NCBI GenBank assembly: GCA_964548175.1
Contig: CAZJQS010000028.1
Location: 1-64,000, forward strand
DNA length: 64,000 nt
Reading direction: 5' to 3'
DNA from: JANQPA01 sp964548175
Lineage (GTDB): Bacteria > Bacteroidota > Bacteroidia > Chitinophagales > Saprospiraceae
Shown: positions 53,308 to 61,439 of the stretch, piece by piece
Layout of the letters: the number at the start of each line of letters is the position of its first letter
How positions within the stretch are numbered: position 1 is the stretch's first letter
The notes under the pieces: model-generated
The model's input: the letters and a program-made list of their open reading frames with translations, nothing else
What the model was told of the DNA's origin: nothing
The model's database searches: none
Translations under genes and position numbers: made by a program

Positions 53308-53607
53308 TCACGACCAAAAGGACGCTTCCGCACAGACCTCAACAATGATCACCCTTTTTGCTGATTTATCCGGATGAAAAATCACTTTAAGGTCTCCCAA
53401 CGTAGCGTAATGGAGAGGAAAGTGATCGCTCATTTCAGGTTCTTCCGGAAATCCAAAAGGCTCCCGACCGATGGCCGGCAACAGTCTGTTAAGAACGCCC
53501 TTCATCATTCTATGTCTGCGAGAGGATCTATGTGCGTACCTCTTGAAAGTCTGCACCCGATCGAAGGCCCAGGGAGTGAATACGATCTGGAAGTTGTTCA
53601 TCGCCAT
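53308..53607 (-). CDS. small basic protein, RelE/ParE-like (possible toxin)
   Basis: This is a 99-residue protein from ATG 53607, or 97 from ATG 53601 (MNNFQIVFTPWAFDRVQTFK). The order of elements matches the RelE/ParE toxin fold: a first strand plus helix (FQIVFTPWAFDRVQTFKRY), a basic helical middle (RRHRMMKGVLNRLLPAIG) and the C-terminal strands LHYATLGDLKVIFHPDK and RVIIVEV, which parallel 'hyRvgdyRviyeid..kvviilevg'. This is a pattern impression, not an alignment. The upstream gene on the same strand overlaps its first 80 bp in another frame, the arrangement expected of an antitoxin gene. The frame is open throughout and ends in a normal stop. Confidence 0.5.
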   Translation of the reverse strand: MAMNNFQIVFTPWAFDRVQTFKRYAHRSSRRHRMMKGVLNRLLPAIGREPFGFPEEPEMSDHFPLHYATLGDLKVIFHPDKSAKRVIIVEVCAEASFWS

Positions 53608-53848
53608 TGAATTGTAGAAGGACTTTTTTAAATTCAACAAGTTCTGTTTCAGGAACCTCTTCTAAATGCTGTCTGTAGAGCAATCCTGCTGAATGGGCCC
53701 TGAGCGGGAATTGTTCCCAATCATACCCGATAATAGGATCGGAAGCCTGCCCTTTGATCACATCAGCCAACTCGGCTATGAAATCCCGGTCCAAAGCTTT
53801 GAGGAGCAGCTTGTTCTTGAAGTCATTATGGCGATTAAAATAGGACAT
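53528..53848 (-). CDS. small protein upstream of the RelE/ParE-like gene (possible antitoxin)
   Basis: This is a 106-residue protein (start MSYFNRHNDFKNKLLLKAL) that is helical and acidic to neutral in composition, with DRDFIAELADVIKGQASDP and EEVPETELVEFKKVLLQFNG. I do not recognise a DNA-binding domain such as AbrB, HTH or RHH, so the antitoxin idea rests on position only. It is upstream of, and overlaps by 80 bp, the small RelE/ParE-like gene. A single frameshifted gene is an alternative, because the two frames overlap and both are open. Confidence 0.45.
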   Translation of the reverse strand: MSYFNRHNDFKNKLLLKALDRDFIAELADVIKGQASDPIIGYDWEQFPLRAHSAGLLYRQHLEEVPETELVEFKKVLLQFNGDEQLPDRIHSLGLRSGADFQEVRT

Positions 53849-53934
53849 ACAGCTAAATGGGTTTAGTTTTTCAGGTAAATGCTACCGTTAAAACCATTGT
53901 GAAAGGAAAAAAATTCCCCAACTTCACTACAATT

Positions 53935-55008
53935 TTACTGGAGTTTGAAAACAACCGTTCTGACGCGTCGGAGCAGGCCGCCGTCCGGCGCCTGGTTTTC
54001 CAGCAACAGGGCCTGGGCCTGTGGTTTTTCGAAAACTTCCTTCATATTGAGGATGCTGCCGTAGGGCACCTGATGATCTTCCAGTAAGGCGGCGGCTTCT
54101 GTTCTGGGAAATTTAACAAATACTGCCTGCAGGGCATCCCATAATTCCTTCCGGTGAGCGACCCGGTCGGTATTCTTAAGGAAGCGGTCATCTTGTAGCA
54201 AGGCGGGAATATTCATCGCCCGGCAGAGCTGCCGGAATTGCTTTTCTGTTCCTGCAGCTACGACGATCAGTTTGCCGTCTTTACAGGAAAACACATCACC
54301 ATAGGGCGCTATATTGGGATGGCCCGTCCCCATAGGTTCCGGAATATGGCCGGCGATGAGCCAGTTGGTCGCCTGATTGGCCAGGGATGCAATGGCCGCA
54401 TCCAGTAAGGAAACGCTGATCAGGCTTCCTCCGCCGCCCCTTTCTTTTTTCAACAAAGCCAGCAGTATGCCCTCTTTTAATTGATGAGCAGCCAGCAGGT
54501 CGATCAGGGCCACCGGCATCTTAACAGGACTTCCCCCCGGCTCCCCGGTCATGTACAAGAAGCCTGCTTCGGCCTGCAGCACCATGTCAAAAGCCGGGCG
54601 GTCGTAATCTTTCCCGAAAGCATAGATCTGGCCGAAAATGATCTGCGGATTAATGCTTTTCAGGGTTTCATAATCCACCCTCATCCGTTGTGCAGAAGCC
54701 TCTTTGTAGTTACTGATCACAATGTCGGCTTCCCGGATAAGCTCGTGTACCTTGACCTGGTCTTCTTCAGCAGTCAGGTCCAGCATCAATGCCTGCTTGT
54801 TCCAATTGATACTCTCGTAATAAGCAGAAGTAGCCCTTTGCTGTGGTTCACCCGGTAGTTTCCATCCCCTGGTGACGTCTCCGCCTGTTCGATTGTTCTC
54901 AACCTTGATCACTCTGGCGCCCAATTCTGAAAAGAAAACACCTACAGCCGGGCCGGCAAGAACAGAAGCCAGTTCGATAACAGTAAGGTCCTTTAAAAGG
55001 TCATTCAT
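53935..55008 (-). CDS. CaiB/BaiF family (family III) CoA-transferase
   Basis: This is a 357-residue enzyme that moves CoA between carboxylic acids. The N-terminal Rossmann part is clear (LTVIELASVLAGPAVGVFFS near 8-27, LGARVIKVENNRTGGDVTRG near 29-48). The catalytic Asp region is YDRPAFDMVLQAEAGFLYMT near 134-153. GTGHPNIAPYGDVFSCKDGK near 226-245 and DRFLKNTDRVAHRKELWDAL near 276-295 are family signatures. The C-terminus (PDGGLLRRVRTVVFKLQ) is short, and some Bacteroidota members end likewise. The substrate is unknown, and no acyl-CoA genes are nearby. Confidence 0.9.
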   Translation of the reverse strand: MNDLLKDLTVIELASVLAGPAVGVFFSELGARVIKVENNRTGGDVTRGWKLPGEPQQRATSAYYESINWNKQALMLDLTAEEDQVKVHELIREADIVISNYKEASAQRMRVDYETLKSINPQIIFGQIYAFGKDYDRPAFDMVLQAEAGFLYMTGEPGGSPVKMPVALIDLLAAHQLKEGILLALLKKERGGGGSLISVSLLDAAIASLANQATNWLIAGHIPEPMGTGHPNIAPYGDVFSCKDGKLIVVAAGTEKQFRQLCRAMNIPALLQDDRFLKNTDRVAHRKELWDALQAVFVKFPRTEAAALLEDHQVPYGSILNMKEVFEKPQAQALLLENQAPDGGLLRRVRTVVFKLQ

Positions 55009-55222
55009 AAAGTTTTTTTTTCCTCGAAGCAGCTTATAATTTTTTTTATAGGTTACTTCCGATCTTTTTGTGAGTCAAAAATAAAAAACTATCTTTATAG
55101 TAGAACATGAACATGAACTTCTAAGGCTGTCTTAAAAGCAATTTACCCTCTGCCTGCTTGCAGTGAAGTATTGCTCAGCCTTATGAGTCAGCATATTAAT
55201 CCCATTTTTTACACATAATTCC

Positions 55223-55300
55223 ATGAACATGAAAAGGACAAATCCAAAAAAAGGGCCGGACACCACGTCGATTAACCTTCTTAAAGCGACGCCGCCCTAA
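55223..55300 (+). CDS. possible small ORF, 25 aa
   Basis: An ATG-initiated frame codes MNMKRTNPKKGPDTTSINLL plus KATPP, ending in TAA. It is Lys-rich and Thr/Pro-rich, has no signal peptide, and is followed by two successive hairpins, the second a good terminator. It may be a leader peptide or part of a small RNA. Translation is unproven. Confidence 0.3.
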   Translation: MNMKRTNPKKGPDTTSINLLKATPP

Positions 55301-55353
55301 AGGTAATCAAAAGGTAAACTGAAGCAGATGTAACGGTATCTGCTTCCTCCTAG

Positions 55354-55394
55354 GGAAGGCTAAAAAATTTCGTTTTTTTAGCCTTTCCTTTTTT
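55354..55394 (+). terminator. intrinsic terminator upstream of the FKBP gene
   Basis: GGAAGGCTAAAAAA (55354-55367) pairs with TTTTTTAGCCTTTCC (ends 55388), with one unpaired base, followed by TTTTTT (55389-55394). There is no plus-strand gene larger than the 25-codon ORF upstream of it, so it ends a short transcript. Confidence 0.8.
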
Positions 55395-55464
55395 CCCGAC
55401 AGGCGGTACGGTCATTTTACATTTCTTTCATCTTACAAAGTCTCCCCATTCTAAGTAGATTTCG

Positions 55465-55472
55465 TACATTTG
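55465..55472 (+). promoter_or_regulatory. -7 box (TACATTTG) before the FKBP gene
   Basis: TACATTTG matches TAnnTTTG exactly and lies 25 bp before the ATG. No clear -33 TTTG was seen. Confidence 0.4.
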
Positions 55473-55497
55473 CCCTTTATCTAACAAAAAGAAAACA

Positions 55498-56205
55498 ATG
55501 AAAAATTTCTTTCAATTATTGGTATTTGGACTAATAGGCGCTTCGTTTTTCTGGAGTTGCAACGGAGGTGGAGCCGGCGCCGCTAACACAAAAATGGAAA
55601 CCCTGGCTGATAGCATGTCCTACGCAGTTGGCGTTTACCTTGGCCAGCAAATCCCTCCGGAAGACCTGAAAGCCCTCAACACCAATCTGATCTCTCAGGG
55701 CTTGCGCGATTTTTCCACAGAATCCAATAAACTGGATGACGACCAGGTGCGCGATGTGATCACCCGCTACACTACCCAACAACAGACCGCAAAAAAATCC
55801 CTCAACCTTGAAAAAGGACAGGCTTTCCTGGAAGAGAACAAAAACAAGGAAGGCGTCATGACCACCGAAACCGGCCTGCAATATAAGATCATTGAAGAGG
55901 GGGACGGCCCTTCTCCCAAGGCCGATGACGTCGTAAAGGTCCACTACACCGGCAAACTCCTCAACGGCGAAGTATTCGACAGCTCCGTGCAAAGAGGCGA
56001 GCCTGTCGAATTCCCTGTAGGCGGTGTAATCCCCGGGTGGACAGAAGCCCTCCAGCTGATGAAAGTGGGTGGAAAATGGGAATTGTACATCCCCGCCGAA
56101 CTGGCTTATGGAGAAAGAGGCGCCGGCCAGGATATCGGCCCTAATGAAACCCTGATTTTTGAGGTGGAGCTGTTGGAAATCATCGATAAAAGCGAAACAG
56201 AATAA
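55498..56205 (+). CDS. FKBP-type peptidyl-prolyl cis-trans isomerase, lipoprotein
   Basis: This is a 235-residue periplasmic or outer-membrane-anchored foldase. The N-terminus (LLVFGLIGASFFWSC) is a lipoprotein signal ending at Cys21, within FWSC. An FKBP_N-type helical dimerisation domain (about 30-125; DSMSYAVGVYLGQQIP) precedes the catalytic FKBP domain (about 130-232; VKVHYTGKLLNGEVFDSSVQ, VIPGWTEALQLMKVGGKWEL, PAELAYGERGAGQDIGPNET). This is a Mip/FkpA-like arrangement of normal length. A TAnnTTTG box precedes it. It probably folds exported proteins. Confidence 0.94.
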   Translation: MKNFFQLLVFGLIGASFFWSCNGGGAGAANTKMETLADSMSYAVGVYLGQQIPPEDLKALNTNLISQGLRDFSTESNKLDDDQVRDVITRYTTQQQTAKKSLNLEKGQAFLEENKNKEGVMTTETGLQYKIIEEGDGPSPKADDVVKVHYTGKLLNGEVFDSSVQRGEPVEFPVGGVIPGWTEALQLMKVGGKWELYIPAELAYGERGAGQDIGPNETLIFEVELLEIIDKSETE

Positions 56206-56224
56206 TAAATAAGTTATAAAAAAA

Positions 56225-56388
56225 TAGACTTGTTGCGACAGGTCAGCGCGGTGGGAAAAATGAGCTATTTTTTTCCCACACGAAGGCTTTTTGAGGGAGC
56301 ATAGCCGAGCTACGCGACCGAAAAAAGGCACAGTGTAGGAGAAAAAGGGCCAATTTTCACCCGTGATGATCCCGTCGAAACAAGTCTA
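56225..56388. repeat. 164-bp imperfect palindrome
   Basis: TAGACTTGTTGCGAC (56225-56239) and GTCGAAACAAGTCTA (56374-56388) are inverted copies with one mismatch. The inside also folds on itself loosely: GTGGGAAAAATGAGC at the left parallels the complement of CCAATTTTCACC at the right, and the centre is near GCATAGCCGAGCTACGCG. It is a different sequence from the other palindromes. Confidence 0.65.
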
Positions 56389-56411
56389 ATGAAGGCCGTC
56401 GGCCTTCATTT
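56389..56411 (+). terminator. intrinsic terminator, GAAGGCC hairpin
   Basis: GAAGGCC (56391-56397) pairs with GGCCTTC (56401-56407), with a 3-nt loop, followed by ATTTTTTTT. It lies 185 bp after the FKBP gene and just before the stop of the convergent PLP gene. Confidence 0.7.
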
Positions 56412-56414
56412 TTT

Positions 56415-57578
56415 TTATAACTTATTTAATCCCCTTCCTAAATCCTCTATCAGCCACTCTGCATCTTCCAATCCCACATAAAGCCGCACCAGATTCCAGG
56501 GCACTTCAGGGTCAGGGCGACCGGGAATGTCATAAAAACCGACCATCGGCATCATAAGGGATTCGTATCCGCCCCAGGAAACAGCCAGCAGGAATCGTTC
56601 GATTTGCTCGACAAAGGTTTCCACTTTTTCTTTGGATGAAGCCTTCAGGTATATGGATAATAATCCGCCTGCTCCGCTCATCTGCTTTTTTACCAGCTCG
56701 TGTTGTGGAAAAGATTCCAGGAAAGGATACAATACCCGCTCTACTTTCGGATGTCCTTCCAGGAAACGAGCAACCGTCAGCGCACTTTCAAAGCTTCTTT
56801 TCATGCGTAATTCCAGAGTACGCATTCCCCGGATCATTAAAGAGGCGTCATGAGGGGAAAGGATGCCTCCGAGCGTCATGAATTCCTTTTCAAAGGCCTG
56901 CTGAATTTTTTCCTTACTACCACAAATTACGCCGGCGACTACATCGCTGTGACCGTTTAGGTATTTGGTGCCGGAGTGGACGACCAGGTCGATGCCATGC
57001 TTGATCGGCTGCTGGAATACGGGTGAAGCATAGCTGTTGTCGATGATGGTGGTCAGCCCTCTTGATTTGGCTAAGGCCGCACAGGCTGAAAGATCCTGGA
57101 GATCGAACGTCAAAGAAGTCGGACTTTCCAGGTATAACAAAGTGGTGTTTTCTTGAATAGCAGCCTCTATTTCTGCTGTATTTCTTCCATCTACAAAGGT
57201 GTGTGTTACACCGAAGCGAGGCAACAGCTCTGCGATAAGCACTTTTGTCCAGGTATAAGGAGAATGCACGCAGACGATGTGATCGCCGGCTTTCACATTG
57301 GCGATGACGGCAGTGGCAATGGCGGCGCTGCCGCTGCCGGTGACCAGGGCATCTTCGGCCCCTTCGAGTGCAGCTAGTTTTTTTCGTAAGATCTCCACCG
57401 TTGGATTATTACCTCTGGTGTAAATGTGGTGGGTCAGTTCATTGGTAAAAGACCGGCGAAAATCATCGAGCCCGTGAAAAGTAAAGTTGCTGGTCTGAAT
57501 GATGGGAGGTGAAACAGCCTTGAAGTACTTGTCCCGATTTTCGCCCAGATGCGTGAGGATGTGGCTAATGTGATCCAT
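56415..57578 (-). CDS. Cys/Met metabolism PLP-dependent enzyme (cystathionine gamma-synthase/lyase type)
   Basis: This is a 387-residue fold-type I PLP enzyme. The N-terminus (FKAVSPPIIQTSNFTF) is the typical 'PPI.qsstF' element. Cofactor-binding parts are VTGSGSAAIATAVIAN near 79-94, LYLESPTSLTFD near 147-158 and VVHSGTKYLNGHSDVVAGVI near 200-219, with the Schiff-base Lys near 206. A C-terminal FVRLYVG-like pattern appears as PWNLVRLYVGLED. The reaction could be cystathionine gamma-synthase, a gamma-lyase or a related trans-sulfuration step; sequence alone does not decide. The gene converges with the FKBP gene. The PhzF gene is upstream on the same strand. Confidence 0.9.
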   Translation of the reverse strand: MDHISHILTHLGENRDKYFKAVSPPIIQTSNFTFHGLDDFRRSFTNELTHHIYTRGNNPTVEILRKKLAALEGAEDALVTGSGSAAIATAVIANVKAGDHIVCVHSPYTWTKVLIAELLPRFGVTHTFVDGRNTAEIEAAIQENTTLLYLESPTSLTFDLQDLSACAALAKSRGLTTIIDNSYASPVFQQPIKHGIDLVVHSGTKYLNGHSDVVAGVICGSKEKIQQAFEKEFMTLGGILSPHDASLMIRGMRTLELRMKRSFESALTVARFLEGHPKVERVLYPFLESFPQHELVKKQMSGAGGLLSIYLKASSKEKVETFVEQIERFLLAVSWGGYESLMMPMVGFYDIPGRPDPEVPWNLVRLYVGLEDAEWLIEDLGRGLNKL

Positions 57579-57629
57579 AAAAAAGTTTTATCAGCGAAAG
57601 CTGCGTGATCCGGGACAAATCTTGTTTCG

Positions 57630-58418
57630 TTATTTTATCCAAATCGTTCCGATCATATACGTCTTCGCGTCCCCGATTATTTTCACCCGGTCACCTTTAA
57701 AAGAACAGTGCAAGCGACCAGTTCTTTTTGAGGCCTGCAGCGCCGTCATTTCCGTTTTGCCCAGTCGCTCCGCCCAGTAGGGCACTAATGTCGTATGGGC
57801 AGAACCTGTCACCGGGTCTTCATCCACTCCAAAGGCTGGAAAGAACCCGCGAGAAACGAAGTCCGTATCTTTTCCCGGAGCCGTTACCAATACGCCGCGA
57901 GCATTGATGGTTTTCATTTTGGCAAAATCAGGATACAAGCCGACTACTTCCTCCTGGGTATTCAAGACCACCATATAATCATCGATGCCTTTCCAGACTT
58001 CCACCGGCTCGATGCCCAATACTTGCTCGAACAAGGGAGAAGGCCGTTCGATTTGCTGGATATTATCGGTGGGGAAATCCATATTATAGGCATCGCCTGA
58101 ACGTCTGACTTCCAATAGGCCGCTTTGAGTGTGGAAGGAGATAGCGCCTTCCTGATAACCCAGATGGTGGTACAATACATGCGCGGTAGCCAGGGTCGCA
58201 TGCCCGCACAAGCGAACTTCTTTTGCCGGAGTAAACCAGCGCAGCTCAAATTCCTCTCCAAGCGGCACAAAAAAAGCCGTTTCCGACAGATTGTTCTCTG
58301 CCGCGATCTTCTGCATCAATTCATCCGGCAACCATTCGTACAATGGACAAACTGCCGCAGGATTTCCCTTGAATAATTCGTCGGTAAAGGCATCTACCTG
58401 ATATATGGTTAGGTTCAT
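57630..58418 (-). CDS. PhzF family isomerase
   Basis: The start is ATG 58416-58418 (MNLTIYQVDAFTDELFKGNP), 262 residues. A longer TTG frame is rejected. PhzF/DapF-fold features: FKGNPAAVCPLYEWL near 16-30, MQKIAAENNLSETAFFVP near 36-53, with the Glu corresponding to the catalytic Glu45 of PhzF, FTPAKEVRLCGHATLATAHV near 63-82, and GVDEDPVTGSAHTTLVPYWA near 201-220. The family includes phenazine-biosynthesis isomerase and many uncharacterised isomerases. No phenazine genes are here, so the substrate is open. It lies 51 bp before the PLP gene and 21 bp after tyrS, and may form a transcription unit with them. Confidence 0.93.
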   Translation of the reverse strand: MNLTIYQVDAFTDELFKGNPAAVCPLYEWLPDELMQKIAAENNLSETAFFVPLGEEFELRWFTPAKEVRLCGHATLATAHVLYHHLGYQEGAISFHTQSGLLEVRRSGDAYNMDFPTDNIQQIERPSPLFEQVLGIEPVEVWKGIDDYMVVLNTQEEVVGLYPDFAKMKTINARGVLVTAPGKDTDFVSRGFFPAFGVDEDPVTGSAHTTLVPYWAERLGKTEMTALQASKRTGRLHCSFKGDRVKIIGDAKTYMIGTIWIK

Positions 58419-58439
58419 AATTTTTTTATTTCGTCCCAA

Positions 58440-59711
58440 TTATTTAACAATGATCATAAATTTATTCTTTTTCCCGTTTTCCACCATCATATACTGCCCG
58501 TGAAGGAGTGCTTCCTGGTTGACAGTCGCTTCATGGGTTCCGATCTTGTCTTTGTTAACGGAAATAGCATTGTTTTTGATCGCCCTACGAGCGTCTCCTT
58601 TGGTGTTGACCACCTGGGTGGATTCCGCCAGTAAATCCACAATATTCAATCCATTGGCCAGGCTGTCTTTGGAAATGGTGAAGCTGGGAATTTCTTCGGC
58701 CACCGTCTTCAAATCGGCAGGGCTCAGCTCCATCAGCGTTTCTTTGCCGGCATTGCGATTGAATAACAACTCGGACACCTTCAGCACCGACTCGTAGTCT
58801 TCCCTGGAATGTATCCGTATAGTAAGCTCTTCAGCCAGTAAACGTTTCAATTCGCGGGGATCATCCGCCAGTTCCTTTTCGCGCGCTTCGATCTCCTCCC
58901 GCGAATGGAGGGTAAAATAGCGGGTGAACTTCGGCACATCCGCATCATCGGCATTGATCCAGAACTGATAGAATTTATAAGGCGACGTCATATCCGGTGA
59001 CAGCCAGATGTTACCTTCCTCTGACTTGCCGAATTTTTTACCGTCGGCTTTGGTCAGCAGCGGGGTGGTAACGGCATAAGCCGTTTCGCCCAGGTTTTTC
59101 CGGATAAATTCCGTACCGGCGGTAATGTTTCCCCATTGATCCGAGCCGCCCATTTGAAGGCGGCAGCCATATTCTTCAAACAAGCACTGAAAATCGTAGC
59201 CCTGCAGCAGCTGATAGCTGAACTCCGTAAAAGAAATGCCCGTTTCGATCCGCTTTTTCACCGACTCTTTGGACATCATATAATTGACCGTCAGGGTTTT
59301 GCCGACTTTCCTTAAAAAGCTGATCACATCCATATCCCGGTAAAAATCCAGGTTATTGACCACTATGGCAGCGTTAGGGCCTTCGAAGTCCAGGAATTTA
59401 TCGAATTGTTTCTTTTGAAATTCCAGGTTGCGGTCCAGTTCCTCCTCAGATTTCAGTTCGCGTTCCTTATCTTTTCCGGAAGGGTCGCCGATTCGGCCGG
59501 TGGCCCCTCCCATTAGGATGATGGGTTTGTTTCCGGACAGTTGGAACAACTTCAGCAACATGACCTGCACATAATTACCTATAGTGAGCGAAGGCGCGGT
59601 CGGGTCAAAGCCTATGTAGCCGGTCACGATTCCTTTATCCAGGACTTCTTCCAGACCAGGCGTCCTGTCCTGCAGCATTCCGCGCCAATGTAGTTCTTCG
59701 AGAAAGTTCAT
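58440..59711 (-). CDS. tyrS: tyrosyl-tRNA synthetase
   Basis: This class I aminoacyl-tRNA synthetase charges tRNA-Tyr. The start is ATG 59709-59711 (MNFLEELHWRGMLQDRTPGL), 423 residues; an upstream extension is rejected. The HIGH-type signature reads TIGNYVQVM near 44-52 (in PTAPSLTIGN), so the first His is Thr. The KMSKS-type loop is KFGKSEEGNIW near 226-236. DQWGNITAGTEFIRK near 190-204 is the tyrosine-binding region. A C-terminal S4-like domain (about 355-423; RRAIKNNAISVNKDKIGTHE) binds tRNA. Length and order are normal for bacterial TyrRS. Confidence 0.95.
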   Translation of the reverse strand: MNFLEELHWRGMLQDRTPGLEEVLDKGIVTGYIGFDPTAPSLTIGNYVQVMLLKLFQLSGNKPIILMGGATGRIGDPSGKDKERELKSEEELDRNLEFQKKQFDKFLDFEGPNAAIVVNNLDFYRDMDVISFLRKVGKTLTVNYMMSKESVKKRIETGISFTEFSYQLLQGYDFQCLFEEYGCRLQMGGSDQWGNITAGTEFIRKNLGETAYAVTTPLLTKADGKKFGKSEEGNIWLSPDMTSPYKFYQFWINADDADVPKFTRYFTLHSREEIEAREKELADDPRELKRLLAEELTIRIHSREDYESVLKVSELLFNRNAGKETLMELSPADLKTVAEEIPSFTISKDSLANGLNIVDLLAESTQVVNTKGDARRAIKNNAISVNKDKIGTHEATVNQEALLHGQYMMVENGKKNKFMIIVK

Positions 59712-59844
59712 AAAACTGTATATTTGAGTGCCGCAAAAATAAGAAGGTGTTTTTATATTACGCAATTAAACAAACAAATTAAGCAATAACTGTTTGGCGG
59801 TGCAGCTGCCAGCAATTATTTATTGCTTAACCAATCAAAATAAT

Positions 59845-61140
59845 ATGAAGCTCGAACTCTTTTTAGCCAGGCGCATTGCCATGGGAGGAAAGCATTCCTT
59901 TTCCCGCATCATCATCCGCATTGCGGTGGTGGCGGTGGCGATGAGCGTGGCCGTTATGATCGTTTCGACGGCATTGATCACGGGCTTCAAAAAGGAGATC
60001 AGTTCCAAAATATTCGGATTTTGGGGGCACATCCATATTCAACAAACCGGTTTCGGGAATTCGCTGCTGGACGCCCCTCCCCTGGAAGCCGGTAAAGACT
60101 TGCTGCGCAGCATCGATACCATCGGGCGGGTACGCTACCTCGAAGAACTGCCTACCCCCAGCGGCTACATGGAAAGAGAGGGCATCACACGAGCCGGCGT
60201 AGATCACATTCAGGCCTACGCCCTTAAAGCCGGAATTATTCAGGCAAAGGACGAAATCGAGGGCATTATCCTAAAAGGCATAGGAGAAGACTATGACTGG
60301 AAATTCTTATCCACCTATCTCAAACAAGGTGCCATCATCCAATTTCCGGACTCTGTACCCAGCAACGACATCCTCATCTCCCAGCAAACCGCCAACCGGC
60401 TCAAGCTAAAGCTCGACGATTCCTTTATTGTTCATTTTATCCAGCAGGAAGAGCAGCTTCGGCGGCGTTTTACGGTAAAAGGCATCTACAAAACCGGGCT
60501 GGAGGAATACGACCGGCAATTCGCCCTGGTGGACATCCGGCAGATCCAGCAACTGCTGGGCTGGCGCCCGGGACAGGTCAGCGGACTGGAAGTTTTTGTG
60601 GAAAACATACAAGATGCCGCCCCGCTGGCCGATTATATTTATTTCAACATCCTGCCCTCCAACCTGTATGCCGAGCCTATCCGGCGAAAAATCCCCGAGA
60701 TCTTCGAATGGCTGGATTTACAGGATATCAATGAAGTAGTCATCCTGGTGCTGATGGTCATTGTTGCGGTCATCAATATGATCACCGCCCTGATGATCCT
60801 CATCCTTGAGCGGACCAACATGATCGGCACCTTAAAGGCGCTGGGATCGACCAACTGGGGCATTCAAAAGATGTTTTTATACCATGCCGCCTACATTATC
60901 CTGGTCGGCCTGTTCTGGGGTAACCTGCTCGGGCTGGGTTTCTGCTGGTTGCAGGACACTTTCGAGCTGATCAAGCTATCTGAAGAAAACTATTACCTCG
61001 ACACAGCCCCCATTGCGTTTAACTATTGGGGCTTCCTGCTGATCAATATGGGTACGCTGATCGTGACCTTAGTATTTTTATTGATTCCTACATTTTTGGT
61101 GTTGAGCATAAGTCCGGTTAAGGCGATAAGGTTTAAGTAA
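59845..61140 (+). CDS. FtsX-like permease family protein (LolC/MacB-type)
   Basis: The start is ATG 59845 (MKLELFLARRIAMGGKHSFS), 431 residues. A longer frame from 59794 is unlikely. One N-terminal transmembrane helix (about 22-44; IIIRIAVVAVAMSVAVMIVS) is followed by a large periplasmic domain (about 50-280) and three C-terminal helices (about 295-320, 345-370, 395-425). The pattern matches the FtsX/LolC family, in which the permease pairs with an ATPase. LERTNMIGTLKALGSTNWGI near 319-338 is the family hallmark. No ATPase gene is adjacent. It may work in lipoprotein release or efflux. It is divergent from tyrS. Confidence 0.88.
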   Translation: MKLELFLARRIAMGGKHSFSRIIIRIAVVAVAMSVAVMIVSTALITGFKKEISSKIFGFWGHIHIQQTGFGNSLLDAPPLEAGKDLLRSIDTIGRVRYLEELPTPSGYMEREGITRAGVDHIQAYALKAGIIQAKDEIEGIILKGIGEDYDWKFLSTYLKQGAIIQFPDSVPSNDILISQQTANRLKLKLDDSFIVHFIQQEEQLRRRFTVKGIYKTGLEEYDRQFALVDIRQIQQLLGWRPGQVSGLEVFVENIQDAAPLADYIYFNILPSNLYAEPIRRKIPEIFEWLDLQDINEVVILVLMVIVAVINMITALMILILERTNMIGTLKALGSTNWGIQKMFLYHAAYIILVGLFWGNLLGLGFCWLQDTFELIKLSEENYYLDTAPIAFNYWGFLLINMGTLIVTLVFLLIPTFLVLSISPVKAIRFK

Positions 61141-61246
61141 ATCTCTTTTCTCTTCAAGCAAAAATCCTTATTTTTATCCTATCTACACGTTAAATCATAC
61201 CTGTGCATAATCCCAACCGATAAGGCATAAGATATTTCAATGTAGA

Positions 61247-61416
61247 GGAGTAATGTAAAAAGTCATTGTGCTCCTTCTGCTCGGCTTAAATAATTTTCTT
61301 TTTTGAGTTTTTTGCCGCAGAAAACCAGTGGTTTCTGCGGCAAAAAACTCAAAAAATACGCTATCAGCGGTGCCGGACTGCCGGCGAGTGAGCACGATGA
61401 CTTTTAGCATTACTCC
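61247..61416. repeat. 170-bp inverted-repeat element with inner hairpin
   Basis: The inner arms 61299-61326 and 61330-61356 are complementary with one extra base (arm TTTTTTGAGTTTTTTGCCG). The outer arms match inverted: GGAGTAATG at 61247 and CATTACTCC ending at 61416. It is homologous to the 2446-2635 element, and its arm TTTTTTGAG...GCCG...AGAAAA is nearly the same. It fills most of a 300-bp gap. Confidence 0.75.
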
Positions 61417-61439
61417 TGCATTAGACTTAGTCAACTATT

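Larger units (their letters stand above)
55009..55497. other. intergenic region (489 bp) with a small transcribed-unit candidate
   Basis: Contents: a TATCTTTA box (55090-55097, one base off TAnnTTTG), a repeat-like piece starting AAGGCTGTCTTAAAAGCAA (about 55123), a 25-codon ORF (55223-55300), a 9-bp hairpin (55321-55346) and a terminator (55354-55394). After it comes the FKBP promoter region. See the separate entries. Confidence 0.5.

Noticed and set aside
53857..54087. 76-codon plus-strand frame next to the CoA-transferase
   Set aside because: Mostly the reverse complement of the CoA-transferase 3' end; no independent signal.
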